From: Phyllostachys edulis
Lineage: Eukaryota; Streptophyta; Magnoliopsida; Poales; Poaceae
Length of the DNA: 64,000 nt
NCBI GenBank assembly: GCA_036346405.1
Contig: CM070566.1
Span: forward strand, 50,719,268-50,783,267
Direction: 5' to 3'
A program made the position numbers and the translations under genes. Shown in pieces: positions 11,667 to 21,428 of the stretch (its first letter is position 1; each line of letters opens with the position of its first letter). The notes beneath the pieces are model-generated. The model was not told the origin of the DNA. It ran no database searches and worked only from the letters and a program-made list of their open reading frames with translations.

Positions 11667-12484
11667 CCCCTTCTTTAAGCATCAATGGTGCCTCCCAACA
11701 CAAATTTTCTAGCTCTGCCACTGTCGATTACGGAATCCTGGGAGTTTCTGCCTTTTCTCCCAGTGTAATATCTTCAATGATGTGACCTATTGAAAGTTAA
11801 GTAACTGAAACTGAGAGGTTTTTATGGAATTAATGGTTCGATTTTGTAGTAGAGCAGTGATAATACATAGATTAAACTTTCCTTTGAACGTACGAGGGTG
11901 TTTTTCATTCCAGATTAAGTTTTACACATCCATAACTACTACGAAGAGTTTATATGCTTTATTGGTTTACACAGTGGGTTTATAAGATAAAATAAATAAT
12001 GTTAATTCTTCAATTCTTGAGTCAAATTAAATTAAGACATGTAGGGTTGAAACTTGGAACTAGATCGAGAACCAAGAATTCCCATGGCCACGCTCTCGAT
12101 CGAACTAGCTCGCTATCTACCCACAGATATAACCTGTCAAAACCCCAAAACGCAAGAAATTCCACATATACTTTTCGCACGTGCGATAATAGCACCAGGT
12201 CCTTGCACCCGTCGCTTGAATAAGGCCACGCATTTCTCTTTTTGAATACGAACGTACGGGCCATGTCAACTTTCAGTTCAAAGAAAAGTAGAAAACCACG
12301 GGCCATGCATGCAACTAGGTTGTGTGCGTGTGCGATACATTTACTTGTCTTGAATGGTCGATCAGATCTGGTCGCTGATTTCCCTTGCGTAGCGTTGATC
12401 GCCACCATCCGTTTTTCTATTCCTCGGTCTGACGGCCGCTGGATTCGGATGTTTTGTTCCTGCCACAGTAACACCTGTGGAGTG
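11667..12484. other. Upstream region of the laccase gene
   Basis: No open reading frame with recognisable similarity. The stretch between the CACTA end and the TATA box at 12485 is the presumed laccase promoter region. I see no further regulatory site that I can support. Confidence 0.5.
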
Positions 12485-12492
12485 TATATATA
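12485..12492 (+). promoter_or_regulatory. TATA box of the laccase gene
   Basis: TATATATA lies 51 bp upstream of the laccase ATG at 12543, leaving a short 5' untranslated leader. Confidence 0.65.
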
Positions 12493-12542
12493 GGTCACAG
12501 ACGTGGCTTTGGAGGAGCATCACTTCACAAACAGCAGCTAGC

Positions 12543-15047
12543 ATGGAGAAGCTCTCCATAGCAGCATCCATCTTCTGCGCCGTGGCCCTTGTGGCTCTGG
12601 CTGCGGCGGCTGGCGGTGAGGCGGCGGTTGTCGAGCACACCTTCGTTGTGAGTATATATATTCACGTTTTCGGTATGAGTATATCAATCACTTCACAATA
12701 CAAGTTGTGAATATCTCTCTCTCTCTAGTGTATTGTTGATCACGTTTTCGGTATGTTTCGGTATATTCTATTTCTGTTAGAAATTAATTTAGCTTTGTAT
12801 TGGGCTAAAATGTTGGGCCCAATGTGTTTCTCAGGAAAAATGAAGCTACATATACAAAACTTGTAGGGATTGGCCGTTAACCCGTAGTAGTTTGTGTGGT
12901 CTTATGGACTCTCATGGTGAAAATCTTGCTTACTAGACAAGCTATGCAGCTAAACAAACATTTATTAATCTAGCTACTTGTACGTATCTAATATATTTGG
13001 AGCTCTTTTACGGTACACTCAATCTAATACAGACGTTCATTCTCTTTGATCTAACGGTATATATGTCTATTATTCCCTTAACAAATCAATAGTCAAATTT
13101 GATTTATACTATCACCATATACTATCAGGTACATGAGATGAACATGACGCACCTGTGCAACACAACCAAGATCTACGTGGTGAACGGACAATTCCCGGGC
13201 CCACAGATCGACGTCACGGATGGCGACACCGTGGTCGTCCACGTCATCAACAAGCTGCCACATGGGCTAACGATCCACTGGCACGGCGTGCGGCAGATCC
13301 GAAGCTGCTGGGCCGACGGCACGGGGTTCATCACCGAGTGCGCCATCCCGCCCAATGGCGAGCGAGTCTACCGCTTCAACGTCACCAGCCAGGTCGGCAC
13401 ATTGTGGTGGCACGCCCACATCACATGCCTCCGGTCCACCATTAACGGCGCCTTCGTCATCCGTCCAAAGGACGGGAAGTACCCCTTCCCCACGCCCGCA
13501 AAGGATGTGCCCATCATCATAGGTTAGTTGATTTCTCGAGAAATCAACGGTCGAGATGGATCATCTGCAGTGAGCGATCAATCCTGACCGTTGATTAATT
13601 GATTTGTTTGATTGAACGGACCGTACACACAAGCGACAACGCGATGAATTGAATCTTAATTGTTGGTTTACTTGCAGGTGAATGGTGGGAGCTTGACCTC
13701 GTTGAGCTGGACAGAAGAATGACCGACGGCAACTTCAAGGACAACCCGTTGTCAGCGACCATCAACGGGAAGCTCGGAGACCTTAGCAACTGTTCCGACA
13801 CGGTGGAGGAGAGCTTCGTCCTCGACGTGGAGGGCGGCCAGAGCTACCTGCTCCGGATCGTCAACACGGCGCTCTTCTCCGAGTACTTCTTCAAGGTCGC
13901 CGGCCACACGTTCACGGTGGTCGCCGCTGACGGCAACTACCTGACGCCGTACAAGACGGACATGGTCTCCATCGCGCCGGGCGAGACCATCGACGTGCTT
14001 ATGGTGGCCGACGCCCCGCCGGCCCACTACCACATGATGGCGCTTGCGAACCAGCCGCCAAAGCCAGACGCGCAGATCCCGGTGTTCGTCTCCCGCGGGC
14101 TCATCCGCTACGCCGGCGTCCCCGGCAACAACAACGGCCTTCCCGTCCCGATGCCCATCATGCCCCACCAGCACAACACGATGCTGTCCTTCTACTTCCA
14201 CAACAACCTGACCGGCCTGGCGCACCCGGACCGCCACCGCGTGCCGACGCACGTCGACGAGCACTTCTTCATCACGCTCGGCCTCGGATCCATCTGCCGT
14301 GACGGCAAGAAGACGTGCAAGCGCCGGCGCAGCAACGAGAGCATTGTGGTGGCCACCCTGAACAACGTCTCCTTCCACCACCCGACCACCACGTCGCTCC
14401 TGGAGAGGTACTACAACGGCACGGCGGAGGGCGTGTACACGGAGGACTTCCCCGACCAGCCGCAGCGGCCGTACAACTACAGCGACGTGGCGTTGATCCC
14501 GCCGGGGCCGCTCGAGGAGGTGCTGGAGCCGACGTTCAAGGCGACCAAGCTCCGGCGGTTCAAATACAACAGCTCGGTGGAGATCGTGTTCCAGAGCACG
14601 ACGCTGATGCAGAGTGACCCCAACCCCATGCACCTCCATGGCTACGACTTCTTCGTGCTCGCGCAGGGGCTCGGAAACTTCAACCCCAAGAGGGACGTCA
14701 AGAGGTTTAACTACCACAACCCACAGCTGAGGAATACTGTGCAGGTTCCCAGGATTGGCTGGGCCGCCATCCGCTTTGTCACAGACAATCCAGGTATCAC
14801 AATGATTCAAGCTTCCAATTCAATATGTTCGTTCCAAAATAACGAAATTATGTAGAGAGAACCTGATCTTTGATTTGATTTTTAATGAACAGGGATGTGG
14901 TTCCTGCACTGCCACTTTGAGTTCCACACCGTCATGGGCATGGCGACGGCGTTCATCGTGGAGAACGGGCCGACGCCAGGGACGAGCCTGCCTCCGCCTC
15001 CGTCAGATTTCAAGAGATGTGTCGCCAATGGTCTGAGCCAGCCGTAG
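12543..15047 (+). CDS. Laccase-like multicopper oxidase, four exons, intact
   Basis: Exons are 12543-12647, 13129-13522, 13678-14793 and 14893-15047, all with GT-AG introns; they total 1770 nt, 589 residues, normal for plant laccases. The ATG starts a signal peptide (MEKLSIAASIFCAVALVALA), implying apoplastic secretion. The family oxidises phenols such as monolignols while reducing oxygen to water. Copper motifs are IHWHGV (His85, His87), WWHAHI (His130, His132), NPMHLHGYDF (His485, His487) and HCHFEFHTVMGM (His544, Cys545, His546, His550). Two T1-site features are unusual: Asn482 replaces the usual T1 His of HPxHLHG, and Met555 is at the axial position where plant laccases usually have Leu. 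No frameshift or stop is seen. The gene sits alone among transposons. Confidence 0.93.
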
Positions 15048-15110
15048 AGAGTTTTGAATCAGATCGACATACAAAATTGGGCCCAAAAATTTTATTATTG
15101 CAAAATAACA

Positions 15111-15116
15111 AATAAA
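15111..15116 (+). terminator. Polyadenylation signal AATAAA of the laccase gene
   Basis: AATAAA occurs 64 bp after the laccase stop codon in an AT-rich 3' untranslated region. Position and spacing fit a plant poly(A) signal. Confidence 0.6.
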
Positions 15117-16501
15117 GATGTATGGATCTTGTATCCTTCATTGTATTGGTGATGATTCTTAATGTCAAAGAGATGAGTTGTATTTTGAGTGTTTCCCATT
15201 GTAATGTGTCAAGCTGTAAGTTGATCCATTAGGATTCAATTTATGAAGAAGAGAAGAGTTTAAAGAGAAGTAAGATAGTCATGTTCTTGTTTTTTTTAAA
15301 TCTTTCTGAGAGGAGAATGATCTGGCCTCGTTAAAAAATATCGCCCCAGTAGTTAAGTTAAAGCCCCCTTTTTTGCCGTCGCTGTTAATTCTGCAGTAAG
15401 GACTCTCCCATCTTCTCTCCCCACCATATAGAAATTAGGAAATTATTATCTAGAGCTCAACTTGTGTTCTACAACACGATTACACAAATAACTGCAGCAG
15501 AAGAGAAATGTAATCAACAAACGCCAATTGAAGACTATGTAGCGCTCGGATTTCAATGGCATATGGATGCCATTTTTAGTATAGAGATATACTCAAATAC
15601 ATCGATTTATGTAAAAATATCTCTGACAGAAATACAATAGAAATAAGTAACTGCCAGAATATTCATTCGTCATAGACCGCCAGTTATTGCAATCCACATC
15701 TTAGTTCACCTTTCAAGGGTAAGACTTGCAACCCATTTTATTTCACTTTTCAAGGGGGAAGACTGTAAAGCATGTTGTACTCCATTTGGAATCGAGAGAT
15801 CTCCTAGCAATTTTGGAGGGACTGTATTGGTTCCTACGAAACTGTCAACTTCCTGCGGAATTCTTGCGTTTCCAACTGTGACCAGAGGTTGTAGATGGAT
15901 AAAGAATTCTGGACTGCTTACTTACAGGAAAGACCATGCAATTACACTTCCAATGAGGTCGCCTTTTTTTTTCCTCCGATACCTTCCAATATTGGAAGCA
16001 GATTATATTGATCACTGCAGTGCTTATGTTATGCTATCGGTGCACGGCAAGGAAGAAGGAAGCGCACCACCTGAGGTGTGGAGAAGTGGGGCAAAGCAGG
16101 GGGAAACACGGAGAAGGAGCGGGCGAGCGAGATGACACTCGGTCTCAGCTTTTATAGAGGGGAGGAGCGGGAGTGGATGAGGTCGAGCTCGGCCGATGCG
16201 GGCACCCGAGTGGAGCGGCGTGCAATATCCTGTTTAATTATTTGAGTACTCAACAAATTAGAGGAAATAGTTAAAGAATTAATTCAAAAATTAGAGAAAG
16301 AAATAGAGGTGGGGCTTTAGCCCACGGCCCAAGAGAGGGGCCGGCTGCCCCTAAAACCATAGCTGCCAACTCCTTGCTCTTGATCCTCCTGTCGTCGCTA
16401 GTTTTTGCTGCCCCTGCCGCCTTTTGCTTTCTTCCACCCTTTCATACAAATCCCTGCGCCACATTGCTCTTTGCTGCCGACTGCATGCCTGCCAAAGCTT
16501 G
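15117..16501. other. Laccase 3' flank and probable LTR-derived sequence
   Basis: No recognisable coding sequence. From about 16020 the composition shifts to purine-rich and GC-rich sequence, with TTTTATAGAGGGGAG near 16150. That resembles the promoter segment of the long LTRs read on the minus strand. The stretch 16240-16615 continues after the CACTA insertion at 18037 and is probably the same LTR. The left boundary of that LTR is not identified. Confidence 0.4.
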
Positions 16502-16514
16502 GGAGAGAGAGAGA

Positions 16515-16552
<38 letters not shown>
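16502..16552 (+). repeat. (GA)n microsatellite
   Basis: An almost pure GA dinucleotide tract of about 50 bp interrupted by one GGG. All open frames across it are low-complexity artefacts. Confidence 0.95.
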
Positions 16553-16554
<2 letters not shown>

Positions 16555-16615
16555 TGTGCCTTCATGCTGCATGCAAATATTGATTCTCTGCCGCTTGCAT
16601 GTTGTGCCACAAAGC

Positions 16616-18036
16616 CACTACTATAAAAAGGCTAATACTGGACGTCTTATCATAGACGGTTTTTCAAAACTATAAGTGTTAATGGTAATCACAGACGGTT
16701 TTACCAGCGTGATCGTCTCTGTTACTGGATACGCTAAGAACCGTCTATGATGAGCTAATATTATAGACGGTTTGTATCACGAACCGTGTGTGATACTTCA
16801 CAGACGGTTCTTAATACAAACCATCTGTGATAAGTATCTCATCACAGACGGTTTGTATTAAAAACCATCTGCGATAAATATCTCCCGATTTTACCTGACT
16901 TTGTGGTTTTACCAAAACTTGGATGCACACAGAAATGCTTGACTCTGCGATTTTATCATGACTTGGACACCTACCTATATTCCTTACTAGAGTAAGGGAT
17001 ATATGTAGGCATCCAAGTCATAGTAAAATTAGGGAGTCACAGACGGTTTTTAATATGAACCGTCTGTGATATTAACTCATCACAGATGGATATAACAGAC
17101 GGTCTGTATTAAAAACCGTCTGTAATAACCCGTCCACCGATCCGAGTTCCCGCCACATCATCAATCTGCGGCATCTTCCTCATGATCCCCATCTCACTCG
17201 TTCATTCCCTCAATATCGAACGGCAGGCACCACCCTCCTAATATCCCTCCGCCTCCCCACCCTCTCGCCCCTTCTTCTTCCTCCCATCTCATCCCCGCCT
17301 CTTCTCCCCTACCATCGACCATCCTAGAGGCACTGCGGCGAGCTCCCGTCCCCGCCTCTCATCCCATCCCATGGTGCTGCGGCGAGCTCGGCGTGGAGGC
17401 CGGTCTCCACTCCCCGAGCCCGCGCGCCTTTGTTGTGTCTCCATATAGGACTGACCTCGCCGCATCTAGATCGACACCCCTAAGACTCTGGTGAGCTCAT
17501 TCCTCTCATTAGTCTCTCCATTCCCCTTTCTCCTTGGTTTGATTTCTTTGCTACTATTCCTATGGTTTGGAACATGTTCCCTTGCCATGCTTTCGGTCTT
17601 CCCGTCGGCCTCTAAGCAGGGGAGAGGTGGTGGTTCAGGTGGAGTTAGGGAGGCTGGCGAGTGGGGAGCTGACGTTGAGGAACGAAATGCACACCATGCC
17701 GGTGGCGTTTTGGCTGCAGCCGGTGGTGAGGGGATGCTTCGAGGTGCAGCCGCACCATTTTTTTGTCCTGCATATATCCTTCACAGACGGTTCATAGCAA
17801 AAATTGTCTGTGATAGTCGACCATCATAGATGGTTTATGCTACGAACCGTCTGTGATAATTGACTATCACAGACGATTCTGAGTTACAAACCGTCTGTGA
17901 AAAGGGTTATCACAGACGGTTGAAAAACCATCTGTGATAACCTCAGGTTATTACTGACCCATAAAGACAGACGGTTCAGGAAACCGTCTGTCATAACGTT
18001 TCGAATCGTCTGTGATGGCCTTTTTCTGCAGTAGTG
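16616..18036. mobile_element. Complete non-autonomous CACTA element, TSD AGC
   Basis: The element begins CACTACTATAAAAAGGC and ends GGCCTTTTTCTGCAGTAGTG, imperfect terminal inverted repeats. It is flanked by the 3-bp duplication AGC (16613-16615 and 18037-18039), as expected for CACTA. Both ends carry TCACAGACGGTT subterminal repeats. The 1421-bp element encodes no transposase. Its interior holds a GC-rich block (about 17140-17760) unlike the AT-rich ends and a 98-bp cruciform (16941-17038). It interrupts a sequence beginning GCATGCCTGCCAAAGC on the left and continuing AGCCCTGCATGCC on the right. Confidence 0.93.
16941..17038. repeat. Cruciform inside the CACTA element, 48-nt arms
   Basis: The left arm 16941-16988 and right arm 16991-17038 are near-perfect inverted copies with a 2-nt centre. 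Examples are ATGACTTGGACACCTACCTA on the left against TAGGCATCCAAGTCAT on the right. It has no subterminal CACTA motif and may be a small MITE nested in the CACTA element. Confidence 0.75.
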
Positions 18037-18039
18037 AGC

Positions 18040-20042
18040 CCTGCATGCCTTTTTGCATGCTATAACTGTCGGCCAGCCCTGCATGATGCTCATGCAAGCA
18101 TTTTTGCTAGAGAGGGAGAGATTAAGGAAAAGACTGCATGCTAACTGCTACTGGGATTTTCTGTGCCACTACCGACTAAGGAGAAGGAAGCAAGGAGAAC
18201 AAGGAGAAGAAGGAGAAGGGAAGGAGAGACGAAAAGTTTGGGCATCGTGATCGTCGACGGTTTTTCACGGGTAACGACCTGTTAGTCCCTAGACTGATCT
18301 GATAATATTGATTATTTCATGTTGTAGATTGATTTGATCGTGGGAGGTAGTGGTTTTGGGTAGCCCTAGTTCGTGGAACTATGCTGCAGAATCTGGCGAG
18401 GAGGATCAGGGGTACCTACGCCTAGACACAGAATTTTGTATAGTTAGAAAAGTTGTGGGAAATCTCGTTAGCTTTCTAGGAAGGCCTGGAACATTAGAAT
18501 CGGAGTAGCGAGTGAAAAGATACAGCCTCTGGAAGGTTGCTGTCCAGATTCGGGACATAGATGGCAGATGTCGTGTAGTTAGGTCGATTTCGTGTAGAAA
18601 TTGGTAAAATTAAATATTTGTGTTAACTTGAATATTGTAGAAAATCTTGTGTAGTTTTCATAACACACATTATTCATATATTTTCAAGTTTTAGAATTAA
18701 AGATTTAAAATTGTGAAATAGACTGTTCTGTCAAAATCTGGAACGGTCTTCGAGTAAAGAAACGGGGTAGAAAACGGTAGAATCAGGGTTTTGTCATTAT
18801 TAGGAAAATATAGGTTGTTTCATGAGGATTCCAGAAAGTCTTGGATGTCCAAATTTGGAGTTCAAATGAGTAATATAGGACCATTTTACTACTGGGACAG
18901 CGGGTAGTGTGTTGGTAGTTTCGGGTTAAAAAGGGTCGATTTGGCGTAGGCATGCATTGAAGGTTAGAGTAAAGTGTAGGTGTTGTAATGTATGATTTTG
19001 AGTTGTGTTTTTAATTGTTTGTCTACGGAGTGTGGTCTTATGTGCATTGCCGCTGTTTCGCTCTCCAACGTCATAAGGATAAGAGGCAAGTGCTTAGTAG
19101 ACAGTGGCCATTGGTTGATCATTGTATGCTTTACCATTTATTACCATTATATTTTTGTGCTTTTACTTATTTAATTGCAAGTAATTTTAATGGTCATTAT
19201 CTATTCCTTATGGTTTGATATGATATTGTTGGACAATGGTAATGTTGATGAAACTATGAATATGTGTGCATTCATAAATATCATTACATATGAGAAGGTG
19301 ATCATGTTGATTACAACTCCACGGGAATGGAGGAGGTCCTCGATCCTTGAGGAGGATAGGCTTGAGAGTGTATCATCGATGGGTGAACACTCATGGTATA
19401 CCGGTATACGCAAAAGAAGTGCATGTGAACATGTAGTATATAGATGCATGGAATGAAAGGTAGTTGATGATTGTGTATATGCATAAAGAAAGAGAATTGA
19501 ATGATTGAGCATGAGAATAAATAAAGTGAACAATTGATGTTAATGATGATATTGTGTACTGCTGTTTAAGCATTGTTCATTGCTTACTATTGTGCTTGCT
19601 GAGTCGTGGACTTACTCTTACTCTACTGTTGTTTTTAGGTGATCATTGACGACACTTCACTTAGGAAGGGATAGCACTTGGAACACTGCATACACTCAAT
19701 TATGTGATCACTTGTCATGAGAAAACTTTACCTTAACGTGATGGTTTATTCCTTTAGGACATGACAGACTTTGAATAATTCTAGATGGTTGGTTGGAACT
19801 CATTTATTCATTCAATATTCTATGTTTGATTGGTTTTGCTTAAGTCTTGAATTATTGTTCTGCTTTACTATCTAGAGTTTAAATATCTATACTCGCCATG
19901 TTATTATTTATATGTTATTGTGACCCGTGGATGGGTTTTAATATTGAATTACTTGCTGGAATTTTATTGTTAATGGATGTAAAATTAATTGTTATGGTAG
20001 TTTAGTCGCATTCCGGGCTCAGTATTGGATTGGGGTGTTACA
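18040..20042 (+). mobile_element. Gypsy 5' LTR (right part) ending before a primer site
   Basis: The LTR ends ATTGGGGTGTTACA at 20042 and is followed after two bases by a primer-binding site. No coding similarity lies within it. A TGTTGTTTTTAG acceptor-like site near 19639 followed by GTGATCATTGACGAC resembles the terminal-exon position in the other LTRs, but its frame does not stay open in the shared phase. The left boundary is uncertain because the CACTA element at 16616-18036 interrupts it. Confidence 0.6.
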
Positions 20043-20044
20043 GT

Positions 20045-20056
20045 TGGTATCAGAGC
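20045..20056 (+). other. tRNA-iMet primer-binding site
   Basis: TGGTATCAGAGC is complementary to the 3' end of plant initiator tRNA-Met. It follows the LTR terminus TTACA at 20042, which orients the element on the plus strand. Confidence 0.85.
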
Positions 20057-21428
20057 GGTCTTTAGGTCCGTAGTGAATAGATTAACAACTTAGGTAACCT
20101 AAAATTGCTAAAATTTTGTTTTAGGCCCAGTAAAATCAACTAAAATTTGCTAATGGTTAACTAACTTAAAATTTGAGCAATTATTGTCTTTTCCAACTAT
20201 TGAGCTATTTTTGCTACTTGTAAACGTTATTATTTGCAATATTGTTCTTTTTCATGAGAGTCCTACCTTTCTTGTTGGCAAACGTGACCCGTTTATTCGC
20301 TTGGTGTTTTAGATAACGGAAAGTATCTTTTACAAACTTCATTAAAGAAAGTTTTGACTCTATGCATTTCTTTTGGAGTAGTTGGAGTGTTGAAGTTTAG
20401 TGCATATTCTTTAAGAAAGAAAGTGTCAAAACTATTTTGTAATATTTTGTTGTGTTAAGTGAGAGGTTTTAAGCATTGAAGATAATTGATAATGTATGGG
20501 ATGTCAAGTTGGGTCAGTAGCGTAGTGCAAAATTAATTTTAACCAACATCTTTAGAAGTGAAGTTGATAAATTTGATGTTATCTTGGAGTAGTTACATGA
20601 TGAACTGTGATTAAGGGTGTGTCCATACCTACTAGGAATCCGGAAGTTATTAAGAAGTGTGGGACATTGATGAATTGGTCTGATCATTAAGATTGTTGAA
20701 TTTGGTAAACTTCTTGGATAAATTGGATTAATGGGTCTCAATGGACTAATCTAACCGTTTAGGATGGTTAAGTTAAGAGGGTGTTAGATTATTGCTTTAG
20801 TGGATATTAATCTTGGAGTTATATTTTTGTGGGTACTTAGTGATTATATATAATTGCTAGATTTACATAATCCTTAGTATGATTAGTTGTTGGAATTGTA
20901 TACAAAAGATTGGAGGGGTTGAATATCGGTGAATCTAGAATTTATGGGAGGAGTTTCTAGATAGTTATTGTAGCTAGAATGATTGGACGAATTTGGTTGT
21001 AGCGTCGTTGAGACTTTTGATCGATGGAAGGATACGATTCTGGAAGTTTTATTGAGATTTTGCACCAAAATATGAACTTGAGGAGGAACAGTTGAATATG
21101 TGTTTGTAAATATTCATGTGATTTGCAAAGAGAAGTAGGTAGAAACTAGATTTCATGATGAAACCAGTTGATAACAACGATAGTTGCACTGCAATTATTG
21201 TGTTAAAGTGTGGTGTTGAGCATCACTAAGAGTTGAACTGATGTGATTTAATAGGTGGCTTATGTTTACATGATTGTGGAATTATCGGATGATAGCATGT
21301 CCTTGATGAAATGGTTTTGGTAGAACCTTTTGATTTGTGTAGTAGATCTCCGCTAGAATAAAGTGATTGTTGTAGCAACGTCGTAAAGTCTTGGTGGACT
21401 CTCAATTTGAGGATGGGATGATAGAGTA
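20057..21428 (+). mobile_element. Degenerate internal region of the gypsy element
   Basis: AT-rich leader-like sequence follows the primer-binding site. No gag or pol similarity can be recognised, so the interior is non-coding here, highly decayed, or displaced by the minus-strand LTR that begins at 21429. Confidence 0.45.

Noticed and set aside
13752..14810. 352-codon open frame antisense to laccase exon 3
   Set aside because: It is the complement of GC-rich laccase coding sequence, has repetitive Arg/Val/Glu-rich composition and no recognisable domain. A shadow frame.
16351..16675. Several short open frames across the GA microsatellite
   Set aside because: All consist of Glu-Arg or Leu-Ser repeats created by the dinucleotide tract.
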